From the NCBI GenBank assembly GCA_028277295.1, contig JANQGN010000730.1:1-11754 (forward strand): a stretch of DNA of 11,754 nucleotides, given 5' to 3'. Under the pieces are notes generated by a model. It had not been told where the DNA came from. It saw nothing but the letters and a program-made list of their open reading frames with translations, and did not search any database. Every line of letters starts with the position of its first letter. Within the stretch, counting starts at the first letter, position 1. A program made the position numbers and the translations under genes. Source of the DNA: Rhodospira sp. (GTDB lineage: Bacteria; Pseudomonadota; Alphaproteobacteria; Rhodospirillales; Rhodospirillaceae). This document shows, piece after piece, positions 1 through 9,987 of this stretch.

Positions 1-459
1 CTGGCGCTCAACGCCACGATCGAGGCCGCGCGCGCCGGTGACGCCGGCAAGGGCTTCGCCGTGGTGGCCAACGAGGTCAAGTCGCTGGCCAGCCAGACCG
101 CCAAGGCCACCGAGGAGATCGGCCAACAGATCGGCGCCGTGCAAAGCGAGACCAACACCGCTGTCACGGCGATCGACTCCATCGCCGGAATCATCAGTCG
201 CATCAACGAGGTGACATCCACCATCGCGTCGGCGGTGGAGGAACAGAACGCCGCAACACAGGAGATCGCCCGAAACGTTCAGGAAGCCAGCGCCGGCACG
301 GCGGAGGTGTCGCAAACCATCTCTGGCGTCACCAATGCCGCCCGCGAGGCCGGCGCGGCCGCCGACAGCGTGCTCCAGGCCAGCAACAGCCTCGGCGAGC
401 AGTCCACCGCGCTGCAGTCCATGGTCCAGCGCTACCTCGCCGACGTCCGCGCCGCCTGA
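1..459 (+). CDS. Methyl-accepting chemotaxis protein, C-terminal part (5' end outside window)
   Basis: This is the cytoplasmic signalling end of a chemoreceptor that controls CheA through CheW. The frame is open from base 1, so the sensor, any membrane segments and the HAMP region lie upstream; 152 residues are visible. The first 30 residues match the strongly conserved hairpin tip of the family (NATIEAARAGDAGKGFAVVA then NEVKSLA), which contacts CheA and CheW. The rest is the descending coiled-coil helix rich in Ala, Glu, Gln, Ser and Thr, with a likely methylation stretch at EEQNAAT. It ends in VQRYLADVRAA, the usual short tail of alphaproteobacterial receptors, and has no NWETF-type CheR-docking pentapeptide. 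The ligand cannot be inferred. It appears functionally unrelated to the redox genes downstream. Confidence 0.95.
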   Translation: MALNATIEAARAGDAGKGFAVVANEVKSLASQTAKATEEIGQQIGAVQSETNTAVTAIDSIAGIISRINEVTSTIASAVEEQNAATQEIARNVQEASAGTAEVSQTISGVTNAAREAGAAADSVLQASNSLGEQSTALQSMVQRYLADVRAA

Positions 460-469
460 CACGGCGCGG

Positions 470-489
470 CCGGCCATCGGAACGGCCGG
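470..489 (+). terminator. Possible terminator hairpin after the chemoreceptor gene
   Basis: CCGGCC (470-475) and GGCCGG (484-489) form a 6-bp all-GC stem with an 8-nt loop, 10 bases after the stop codon. No T-run follows, so this is not a classical intrinsic terminator. The location is the main argument. Confidence 0.3.
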
Positions 490-534
490 GGTCGGCCTCG
501 CACACGCGAGCCGATCCCGGCCTCGTTCCCCCTC

Positions 535-561
535 GACTCCGGGCGGCGCACCCGTCGAGTC
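535..561. repeat. Inverted repeat (hairpin) in the chemoreceptor-flavoprotein gap
   Basis: GACTC-CGGG (535-543) pairs with CCCG (551-554) and GAGTC (557-561), with a 2-nt bulge and a 7-nt loop. There is no T-tail. It could be a terminator remnant or another intergenic palindrome; its role is unknown. Confidence 0.4.
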
Positions 562-878
562 TCGCGACCTGAACCACCCCGCCGATGCTGTCGCGTCGCC
601 CTCGTTCACGCGTCGGAAATATTGTGCACCGCCACACGTCTCACCGGGTCGGCCCGGCGATCCATGCCAGCCGCCCCTCTGCGCCCTTCGCAGGCGCGGC
701 ATTCCATGTCCCGTGTCCGACGCCAGACCACGCCCGCGGATCGGCCCGGAAATACCCTGGTTCGCGGTTCAGTTTTAGGTACCATGGCGATGGTCCGCGC
801 GGACGGGCCGGCGCTCGGGAAGACCAGCGACCGAAGAACGATGCCCCAAGGCATCACGACATCCGGGAAGGACACGTC

Positions 879-2522
879 ATGGGACAGGCCCCCACCCATC
901 GCCCGGCGGACATGACACATCCGCTGGACTTGCGGCACGAGCGGCGCACCGGCCCTGAGCGGGTTCGCCGTCCGGCATACGTGAGTTATCTGCCGCCGTG
1001 CAACCAAGCTTGTCCGGCGGGCGAGAACATCCAGGCCTGGCTAGCGCTGGTCCAGAAGGGTGACGACGAAGCGGCCTGGCGTTGCCTGGTTCAGGACAAC
1101 CCCATGCCAGCGGTGCACGGGCGGGTCTGCTATCACCCCTGCGAGGACGCCTGCAATCGACAGGACCTCGACGCCTCGGTCAGCATTCACGCGGTCGAGC
1201 GGCACCTCGGGGACTTGGCGTTGCGCCAGGGCTGGCGTTTCGATCCACCCGCCGAGCCCACCGGCAAGCGCGTTCTGGTGGTGGGCGGCGGCCCCAGCGG
1301 CCTGTCGGCGGCCTATCATCTGGCACGCCGTGGGCACGCCGTGACCATCCTGGAAGCCGGGCCGGTCGCCGGCGGCATGATGCATTTTGGTATTCCGGCC
1401 TATCGCCTGCCGCGCGACGTGCTGGACGCGGAGATCCAGCGCATCCTCGACCTGGGCGTGGAACTGAGGCTCAGCCACACGGTCACCGACCTGGAGGCCG
1501 AGCGCATCAAGGGCGACTTCGATGCCGTCTTCGTGGCCGTCGGCGCCCATCTGTCCAAGCGCGTGGACATCCCGGCCCGCGACGCCGCCCCCATGCTGGA
1601 CGCGGTCTCGTTCCTGAAAAGCGTCGAGGCCGGCGCGGCCCCGCGCCTGGGACGCCGCGTGGCCGTCTACGGCGGCGGCAACACGGCCATGGACGCCGCC
1701 CGCGTGGCGCGCCGACTGGGCCATGACCCGCTCATCGTCTACCGCCGCGACCGCGCCCACATGCCGGCGCATGACTTCGAGGCTCAGGAAGCCCTGGACG
1801 AGGGCGTGCAAATTCACTGGCTGCGGGCCATCAAAAGCATGGACCAGACCACCATGACGGTGGAGATCATGGAACTGGACGATCGCGGCCGCCCGCGTCC
1901 CACAGGCGAGACGGAGGTGATCGAGGCCGACGACCTGATCCTGGCCCTTGGCCAGGATACCGACACCACCTTCCTGCGATCGGTCCCTGGGGTCAGTTTC
2001 AGCCGTGACGGCACCGTGCGGGTGGATGAGCGCATGATGACCGGCGCGCCCGGCGTGTTCGCCGGCGGCGACATGGTCCCCTCGGAACGCTCGGTTACCA
2101 TCGCCGTGGGCCATGGCAAGATGGCCGCCAACTGTATCGATGCCTGGCTGCGCGGCGGCATCTACCGTAAGCTGCCCCGCAACCCGAGCGTGGATTTTGC
2201 CGCGCTCAAGGTGCCCTACTACGTGGAGGCCGACCCGCGCGCCCAGCCCCATCTGTCCCACGACGAGGCCGTCAGCGGCTTCGGCGAGGTGGTCGGTGGC
2301 CTGACGCTCGGGGAAGCGCGCTACGAGGCGGCGCGCTGTCTGTCCTGCGGCAACTGCTATGAATGCGATGGCTGCCAGGGCGCCTGCCCGGAAAACGCCA
2401 TCCGCAAGCTGGGACCAGGCAAGGGCTACCGCGTGGACCTGGAGCTTTGCACGGGGTGCGGCGTGTGCCATGACCAGTGCCCGGTGCATGCCATCGAAAT
2501 GATCCCCGAGCCGCTTTCCTAA
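879..2522 (+). CDS. GltD-type FAD/NAD(P)H oxidoreductase fused to a C-terminal two-cluster ferredoxin domain
   Basis: This 547-residue flavoprotein probably passes electrons between ferredoxin and NAD(P)H in the cytoplasm. Seen: an N-terminal cysteine domain (C41, C45, C84, C88, C92) like the cluster domain of the glutamate synthase small subunit; an FAD-binding VVGGGPSG at 134-141; a second dinucleotide fold YGGGNTA at 264-270, expected to bind NAD(P)H; the FAD-closing motif GVFAGGD at 392-398; and a ferredoxin domain with clusters at C493/496/499/503 and C524/527/530/534. C487 and C490 are two extra cysteines. Start 879 was chosen because GGGAAGG precedes it by about 8 bases; ATG 912 has no such site. 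Ordinary GltD lacks the C-terminal ferredoxin part and would sit beside gltB, which is absent. The fused layout resembles, from memory, the NAD(P)-reducing subunit of some 2-oxoacid:ferredoxin oxidoreductases (KorC type). The nifJ neighbour supports that role. Exact substrate and electron direction are inferred. Confidence 0.92.
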   Translation: MGQAPTHRPADMTHPLDLRHERRTGPERVRRPAYVSYLPPCNQACPAGENIQAWLALVQKGDDEAAWRCLVQDNPMPAVHGRVCYHPCEDACNRQDLDASVSIHAVERHLGDLALRQGWRFDPPAEPTGKRVLVVGGGPSGLSAAYHLARRGHAVTILEAGPVAGGMMHFGIPAYRLPRDVLDAEIQRILDLGVELRLSHTVTDLEAERIKGDFDAVFVAVGAHLSKRVDIPARDAAPMLDAVSFLKSVEAGAAPRLGRRVAVYGGGNTAMDAARVARRLGHDPLIVYRRDRAHMPAHDFEAQEALDEGVQIHWLRAIKSMDQTTMTVEIMELDDRGRPRPTGETEVIEADDLILALGQDTDTTFLRSVPGVSFSRDGTVRVDERMMTGAPGVFAGGDMVPSERSVTIAVGHGKMAANCIDAWLRGGIYRKLPRNPSVDFAALKVPYYVEADPRAQPHLSHDEAVSGFGEVVGGLTLGEARYEAARCLSCGNCYECDGCQGACPENAIRKLGPGKGYRVDLELCTGCGVCHDQCPVHAIEMIPEPLS

Positions 2523-2625
2523 GTGTCTGTCCGGAAAGCCTTGTGGAACACCATATACGGCATGCCACTCGGGTGCAGGCGCACACTATATTGCGGCTCC
2601 CGAGACTTTCCGGACGGGCTCTAAG
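2519..2625. repeat. Intergenic palindromic element, family B, full-length copy (B1)
   Basis: The ends are inverted repeats: GTCCGGAAAG (2529-2538) and CTTTCCGGAC (2606-2615) match perfectly over 10 bp, and weaker pairing extends out to CTAAG on the left and CTAAG on the right. The first 55 bases match 46 of 55 positions of 8186-8240, which shows a dispersed family. The left end overlaps the TAA stop of the flavoprotein gene. Size and structure fit a small non-coding palindromic or MITE-like element. There is no coding capacity. Confidence 0.75.
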
Positions 2626-2701
2626 AGCACCGCCAAAAAAAAGCTGGCCTGGTTTGTCGACCAAAGGTCACCAGATCTGGGCCAACAACGCGCTTAACCG
2701 A

Positions 2702-2719
2702 TCCGGACCTTCGTCCGGA
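2702..2719. promoter_or_regulatory. Short hairpin upstream of nifJ
   Basis: TCCGGAC (2702-2708) and GTCCGGA (2713-2719) form a perfect 7-bp stem with a CTTC loop, about 115 bases before nifJ. It may be a terminator or attenuator in a flavoprotein-nifJ transcript, or an operator. No T-run follows. Function is inferred from position only. Confidence 0.35.
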
Positions 2720-2771
2720 CATGTTCTTGCCGGCCTGTCGCCACGGCCTTCGCCCGCCGCCATCACGGGGC

Positions 2772-2786
2772 GTCCCGGACCGGGAC
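2772..2786. promoter_or_regulatory. 15-bp odd-length palindrome upstream of nifJ
   Basis: GTCCCGGACCGGGAC reads the same on both strands around a central base pair, 49 bases before the nifJ start. It could be a regulator binding site in the nifJ leader or a 5-bp stem with a 5-nt loop in the mRNA. GC-rich palindromes of this size can arise by chance. Confidence 0.3.
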
Positions 2787-2835
2787 CCACCATGACCCCG
2801 GCCGCGGCGCGCCAGGGAGAAGAGGACGCCGAACC

Positions 2836-6480
<3,645 letters not shown>

Positions 6481-6501
6481 GACCGGCGATGGCCTGGAAG
6501 C

Positions 6502-6522
6502 GGTGCCGTCGGCGCCTCTGTT
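6502..6522 (+). terminator. Weak candidate terminator after nifJ
   Basis: GGTGCC (6502-6507) pairs with GGCGCC (6511-6516), including one G-T pair, across a 3-nt loop and is followed by TCTGTT. It begins 21 bases after the nifJ stop. The tail is poor in T, so the call rests mainly on position. Confidence 0.25.
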
Positions 6523-6639
6523 GGCGGCAAGAGCCTGTCCTGCCGTTCTTCGAGCAGTTCCAACTCCCCCCGAGGACTATCCGATTCACACATCTTCATT
6601 GGGCCTGGCGAATGGCTATACTATGCTAACACTCACACA

Positions 6640-6742
6640 GTCATTGCGAGAAACAAGGCAACGAAGCAATCCAGGACAAAACACACTGTCCTCCACCCCT
6701 GGATTGCTTCGCCCGCATCAACAAATGCGGGCTCGCAATGAC
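6640..6742. repeat. Long interspersed palindrome of the GTCATTGCGAG type
   Basis: Outer arms GTCATTGCGAG (6640-6650) and CTCGCAATGAC (6732-6742) are perfect 11-bp inverted repeats. Inner arms CGAAGCAATCCAG (6662-6674) and CTGGATTGCTTCG (6699-6711) are perfect over 13 bp. The right side also contains its own hairpin, CCCGCAT (6712-6718) with ATGCGGG (6725-6731), which has no counterpart on the left. Palindromes with these arms occur in many bacterial phyla and often give spurious predicted proteins, as the minus-strand frame here would. It is non-coding. Confidence 0.85.
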
Positions 6743-6748
6743 ATGTCA

Positions 6749-6789
6749 CTTTTCTCGCCCGGCCAGGGAACCCGGCCCGGCGGGAAAAG
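6749..6789. repeat. GC-rich hairpin next to the large palindrome
   Basis: CTTTTCTCGCC (6749-6759) pairs with GGCGGGAAAAG (6779-6789) over 11 bp with one G-T pair. The loop contains further self-complementary GC sequence. It begins 7 bases after the GTCATTGCGAG palindrome. The A/T part of the stem is at its base, so it could act as a terminator in either direction, but no free T-tail is present. Confidence 0.5.
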
Positions 6790-6945
6790 AAGTGTGAATA
6801 CGATAACCCCCGAGGATGGGCGTGCACCCACGGCTTGATGCACGTCCCGTGGGCGCGCGGCCGTTCGCCGCGCGCGGGCGCCCCTGTCTCGACGTGGCCT
6901 CCTTCAGAAGATCGTGTTTCACCCGAATGCCCTAAACTGGGACGT

Positions 6946-6974
6946 TTGACCAATCGTCGTTCCGGCGCCATAAA
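6946..6974 (+). promoter_or_regulatory. Candidate sigma-70 promoter of the DHOD-like gene
   Basis: TTGACC (6946-6951, five of six consensus bases) and CATAAA (6969-6974, four of six) are separated by 17 bases. Transcription would start near 6981 and give a leader of about 70 bases. This would let the DHOD-like gene be expressed independently of nifJ, from which it is separated by 571 bases. It was found by eye and not tested. Confidence 0.4.
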
Positions 6975-7051
6975 CACGGGGGGCTGGCCTGGGGGCACCA
7001 TGGCGGTGGCCGGCTCCGGAAACCGAGAGGGAACCAAGGGGAGGACCGTTC

Positions 7052-8071
7052 ATGGACATGCGGTGTCGGTACCTGGGACTGTCGCTGGAGCATCCGGTTG
7101 TCGCTTCCGCCTCTCCCCTCTCCGGCACCCTCGACGGCATCCGTCGTCTTGAGGATGCCGGCGCCGCGGCCATCGTCATGCCCTCGTTGTTCGAAGAGCG
7201 CATCCTTCAGGAACGCGAGGCCATCCATGGTCTCTCCGAGGTCGGCGCCGAGAGTCACGCCGAGGTGCCCGGCGGCTATTTCCCCCCCACCTCCATGAGC
7301 AAGATCGGCATTGGCGGCGAGCAGACCCTGGAGTTGATCCGCCGCGCCAAGGAAAGCTGCGCCGTGCCGGTGATCCCCAGCCTGAATGGGGTGACCGCGC
7401 GCGGCTGGATCCACTATGCCACGCTGATGGAACAGGCAGGCGCCCCGGGCATCGAACTGAACGTCTACTACGTGGCCGCCGACCCCGAGGAGACCGGGTC
7501 GAACGTGGAGCACCGCGTCGAACGGATCCTGACCTCGGTCAAGCGCGAGGTCTCCATCCCGGTGTCCGTGAAGCTTGGGCCCTTCTACAGCGCGCCGGGC
7601 AACATGGCGCATCGCCTGGTGACGGCGGGGGCGGACGGCCTGGTGCTGTTCAACCGCTTCTACCAGCCGGAAATTGACCTGCAGGCCATGCGGGCCCTGC
7701 CCACCCTGGACCTGTCCACGGCTGGCGAGGCCCGCTTGCCGCTGCGCTGGATCGGCATCCTGTTCGGGACCCTGGGCCGGTCGTCCCTCGCCGCCTCGAC
7801 CGGCGTGGAGGGACCCGAGGACGTGATGAAGTACATCCTGGCCGGCGCCGATGTGGTGATGACAACGTCGAGCCTGCTGCGCTACGGCCCCCAGCACGTC
7901 TCGACCCTGGTGTCCGGCCTGCGCGCCTTTCTGGAGGTGGGCGGCTATGACTCCGTGATCCATGCCCGTGGCGCCCTGAGCCACCGCGACTGCGGCAACC
8001 CGGCCGCCTACGAACGCGCCAACTATCTCCAGGTCCTGGATTCCTTTCGGCCCGGGACGTTCGAGCCCTAG
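7052..8071 (+). CDS. Dihydroorotate dehydrogenase-like flavoprotein (probably not a true PyrD)
   Basis: This 339-residue protein has the beta/alpha-barrel pattern of class 1 dihydroorotate dehydrogenases and probably binds FMN. Seen: the family-like opening LGLSLEHPVVASASPLSG; ELN at 135-137; VKL with K174; FNRF with N201; and a C-terminal phosphate-binding stretch around STGVEGPEDVMKYILAGAD. In true class 1 enzymes ELN is followed by S-C-P-N, carrying the catalytic cysteine and an orotate-binding asparagine. Here the segment is NVYYVAAD, so both are missing and pyrimidine synthesis is unlikely. From memory, proteins of this subgroup are often annotated next to nifJ in other bacteria, which suggests a redox partner role; this is inference. 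ATG 7052 was chosen because GGGGAGGA ends 6 bases before it. The gene ends exactly at repeat A1, which supplies its TAG stop. Confidence 0.88.
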   Translation: MDMRCRYLGLSLEHPVVASASPLSGTLDGIRRLEDAGAAAIVMPSLFEERILQEREAIHGLSEVGAESHAEVPGGYFPPTSMSKIGIGGEQTLELIRRAKESCAVPVIPSLNGVTARGWIHYATLMEQAGAPGIELNVYYVAADPEETGSNVEHRVERILTSVKREVSIPVSVKLGPFYSAPGNMAHRLVTAGADGLVLFNRFYQPEIDLQAMRALPTLDLSTAGEARLPLRWIGILFGTLGRSSLAASTGVEGPEDVMKYILAGADVVMTTSSLLRYGPQHVSTLVSGLRAFLEVGGYDSVIHARGALSHRDCGNPAAYERANYLQVLDSFRPGTFEP

Positions 8072-8189
8072 AGCAAATCCCGAGCGATCTGGCACGGATC
8101 GACCTGGAAGACCTTTCGGGGACGATTTGCTTGAAAAACAAGTTGGTAGAGCATGCCGGGCGATTCAGAAATCGCGCAACATGCTCTAG
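8068..8189. repeat. CTAG-bounded intergenic element, family A, copy A1
   Basis: This 122-bp element has perfect 8-bp terminal inverted repeats, CTAGAGCA (8068-8075) and TGCTCTAG (8182-8189). The left module begins with 33 bases that match copy A2 at all but one position. The right module (8147-8188) is a long hairpin: TAGAGCATG pairs with CATGCTCTA and an inner GCGATT pairs with AATCGC. The TAG in the left terminus is the stop codon of the DHOD-like gene. It is non-coding and possibly acts as a transcription terminator or mRNA-end structure. Confidence 0.8.
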
Positions 8190-8240
8190 GTGTTTGTCCG
8201 GAAAGCCTTGCACAACACCCCATACGGCATGCGATTCGGG
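8186..8240. repeat. Family B element, truncated copy (B2), fused to A1
   Basis: The 55 bases from CTAGGTG to TTCGGG match the left half of B1 (2519-2573) at 46 positions, including the whole GTCCGGAAAGCCTTG block. The right arm CTTTCCGGAC is absent, so this is a half element. Its first four bases, CTAG, are also the last four of A1, so the two elements share one boundary. Confidence 0.75.
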
Positions 8241-8480
8241 CAGCCCCGCCACGGTCCTTGAAGACACGCCGACGCGCCCCGAAATTGTCCTTGCGTCCCC
8301 TCGCGCGATCGGGCACAGGGGATGGACCGGCGCCGCTTCGGCCCGTGGATCATGGCATGGGTCACGTCCATGCACCACGGGGGCGGCGTTTCCCGTTTCG
8401 GCCCCTCTCGTCACGTACTGTGCGCGCGTTCAGCCCGGACCGACCCGATCCGGCGCCTGGACCCGCGCAGGGAGACAGCC
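8241..8480. other. Leader region of speD
   Basis: These 240 bases follow the repeat cluster and precede speD. A weak promoter-like pair, TTGAAG and GAAATT, lies around 8259-8287, but each box matches the consensus poorly and I do not call it. I recognise no riboswitch or upstream peptide. A longer in-frame reading of speD from ATG 8322 exists but is not supported. Confidence 0.4.
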
Positions 8481-8996
8481 ATGGCGGACTCGACCATCCG
8501 AACCGGGCCACCGTCCGACGGGGACGCGGCGGCCGGCGCCCTCCACCTGGTCTATTCGGGCGAGCGCCGCGCGGACGCTGGCGAGCCGACCGCCACCCCG
8601 CCGGCTTCGGCGAAGGCCCTTGCCCAGGATCACTTCATCGAGCGCGACGGCGTGCGCTTCGCCGGCACCCACCTGCTGGTGGATCTGTGGGGCGGCAAGG
8701 GCCTGGACGACATTGACCTGACGGAGGCCGCCCTGATCGAGGCCACCCGGGCGGCCGGGGCCACCCTCCTGCACACCCACCTGCATCATTTCACGCCCAA
8801 CGGCGGCATCTCGGGCGTGTTGGTGCTGGCCGAAAGTCACATCAGCATCCATACCTGGCCGGAGCGGGCCTACGCGGCGCTGGACATCTTCATGTGCGGC
8901 GAGGCCGATCCCTACAAGGCGATCCCGGTGCTGCGCGCCGCCTTCCGGCCCACCACACTCACCCTTTCGGAAAACAAGCGAGGCATGGTGCCGTGA
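8481..8996 (+). CDS. speD: S-adenosylmethionine decarboxylase proenzyme, class 1b
   Basis: This pyruvoyl enzyme decarboxylates S-adenosylmethionine to supply the aminopropyl donor for spermidine. The 171-residue proenzyme carries the processing motif LAESHISIHTWPE. Self-cleavage is expected between E118 and S119, and S119 becomes the pyruvoyl group. H124 and C139 sit at the spacing of His68 and Cys83 in the Thermotoga maritima enzyme, so the three catalytic residues are intact. The core starts near residue 59 (RFAGTHLLVDLWG). Class 1b enzymes are usually about 120-130 residues, so there is an extra N-terminal segment of some 50 residues rich in Ala, Pro, Gly and Asp, likely disordered. GGGAGA stands 5 bases before ATG 8481 and supports this start. 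It overlaps speE by 4 nt, so the two are translationally coupled. Confidence 0.95.
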   Translation: MADSTIRTGPPSDGDAAAGALHLVYSGERRADAGEPTATPPASAKALAQDHFIERDGVRFAGTHLLVDLWGGKGLDDIDLTEAALIEATRAAGATLLHTHLHHFTPNGGISGVLVLAESHISIHTWPERAYAALDIFMCGEADPYKAIPVLRAAFRPTTLTLSENKRGMVP

Positions 8997-9844
8997 GCGG
9001 AGAGCGTTTCGAGGAGACCCTGTATCCAGGCTGGCGCCAGGTGTTCGCGGTGGACCGCTGGCTTCACCGTGAGACAACCGAGCACCAGGACTTGGCCATG
9101 TTCGAATCCCCGGTGTTCGGCCGGGTCCTGGCCCTGGATGGGGTGGTTCAGATCACCGAGGGCGACGAGTTCATGTACCAGGAGATGATGGTGCATGTCC
9201 CCATCTTGGGCCATGGCGACGCCAGACGGGTGCTGATCGTCGGCGGTGGCGACGGCGGGTGCCTGCGGGAAGCCCTGAAGCATCCCGAGGTGGCGCCGAC
9301 CCTGGTGGAGATCGACGCCAGCGTTGTCGACTTCTCCAAGACCTGGCTGCCAGCCATCGGCAAGGCGGCGCTTGAGGATCCCCGGTCGCGCATCGTCATC
9401 GCCGACGGTGTCGACTTCCTGAAGACCAGCACCGAGACGTTCGACGTCATCGTTGTCGACAGCACCGACCCGCACGGTCCGGGCGAGGTGCTGTTCACGC
9501 AGGATTTCTACGCCGATTGCCATGCCCGGCTGTCGGACCGAGGCATCCTGGTCACCCAGAACGGCGTGCCCTTCACCCAGGGCCAGGAGGTCACCGACAG
9601 TTGGAACCGTCTGCGCGGCGCCGGATTCGCCGATGTCACCTTCTACGTGGTGCCCGTGCCCAGCTACGTGGGTGGCTTCATGGCGCTGGGCTGGGCCAGC
9701 AAGGACCCCGGCACCCGAGGCTTTGGCGCCGACGAGGTTCGCCGGCGCCTTGGTGGCCGTGATCTGGAGACGCGCTACTGGACGCCGGAGATCCAGGCGG
9801 CCTGCTTCGCCCTGCCCCGCTACATCCAGGATTTGCTGGTCTAG
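8993..9844 (+). CDS. speE: Spermidine synthase (polyamine aminopropyltransferase)
   Basis: The enzyme transfers the aminopropyl group from decarboxylated S-adenosylmethionine to putrescine, giving spermidine and methylthioadenosine. The 283-residue length is normal. Motifs: YQEMMVHVP at 62-70 (usually YHEM), the nucleotide loop VGGGDGG at 83-89, EID at 107-109 for binding the nucleoside ribose, and the catalytic DSTDP at 156-160, followed by GPGEVLFTQDFY. The start is GTG in a GTGA overlap with the speD stop; the GCGAGG about 10 bases upstream lies inside speD and can serve as ribosome site. It uses the decarboxylated product of SpeD, so the pair is a functional unit. The TAG stop is the first three bases shared with repeat A2. 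Confidence 0.97.
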   Translation: MSGERFEETLYPGWRQVFAVDRWLHRETTEHQDLAMFESPVFGRVLALDGVVQITEGDEFMYQEMMVHVPILGHGDARRVLIVGGGDGGCLREALKHPEVAPTLVEIDASVVDFSKTWLPAIGKAALEDPRSRIVIADGVDFLKTSTETFDVIVVDSTDPHGPGEVLFTQDFYADCHARLSDRGILVTQNGVPFTQGQEVTDSWNRLRGAGFADVTFYVVPVPSYVGGFMALGWASKDPGTRGFGADEVRRRLGGRDLETRYWTPEIQAACFALPRYIQDLLV

Positions 9845-9987
9845 AGCAAATCCCGAGCGATCCGGCACGGATCGCGACGACGATTTGCGTCAAAAACAAA
9901 ACGATAGAGCATGTTGGGGACGATTGGCTTCAATATCGGTATACGAGGGCGTTTTTGGCGAATCAGGTGCCGCCGAAAACGCCCTAG
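9841..9987. repeat. CTAG-bounded composite intergenic element, family A, copy A2
   Basis: This 147-bp composite starts and ends with CTAG. Module 1 (9841-9904) shares its first 33 bases after the C with A1 except one position. It folds as GCAAATC (9846-9852) with GATTTGC (9882-9888) and an inner GCGATCC/GGATCGC (9857-9863/9869-9875). Module 2 (9905-9943) starts TAGAGCATG as in A1 but lacks the closing arm. Module 3 (9944-9987) is a 14-bp hairpin, GGGCGTTTTTGGCG with CGCCGAAAACGCCC, one G-T pair and a 10-nt loop. The element supplies the speE stop codon. Module 3 could terminate speDE transcription, although no T-run follows. Confidence 0.8.

Larger units (their letters stand above)
460..878. 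other. Intergenic region between the chemoreceptor and the flavoprotein gene
   Basis: These 419 bases hold no gene I can support. A long plus-strand frame from 585 runs into the flavoprotein gene, but its first 98 codons look unlike any protein domain and the ribosome binding site lies before 879. Visible structures are a GC hairpin just after the chemoreceptor stop (470-489), a second hairpin at 535-561, and a perfect 12-bp palindrome GTCCGCGCGGAC at 793-804. I see no convincing sigma-70 promoter or FNR-type site, although the promoter for the flavoprotein gene should lie here. Confidence 0.6.

Noticed and set aside
585..878. 98-codon N-terminal extension of the flavoprotein
   Set aside because: The extension has no domain similarity and a clear ribosome site precedes ATG 879.
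1041..2489. 482-codon minus-strand frame opposite the flavoprotein gene
   Set aside because: It is the antisense shadow of a gene with clear FAD, NAD(P) and ferredoxin motifs, and has no recognisable domain of its own.
6633..7037. 134-codon minus-strand frame
   Set aside because: Much of it is a translation of the GTCATTGCGAG palindrome, a known source of false proteins.
6932..8095. Minus-strand frame opposite the DHOD-like gene, and a similar one opposite speE (8912-9868), both starting MPDRSGFAL
   Set aside because: The shared start is repeat A read in reverse; the rest is antisense of real genes.
8322..8480. Longer SpeD start at ATG 8322
   Set aside because: There is no ribosome site there, and GGGAGA stands just before ATG 8481.
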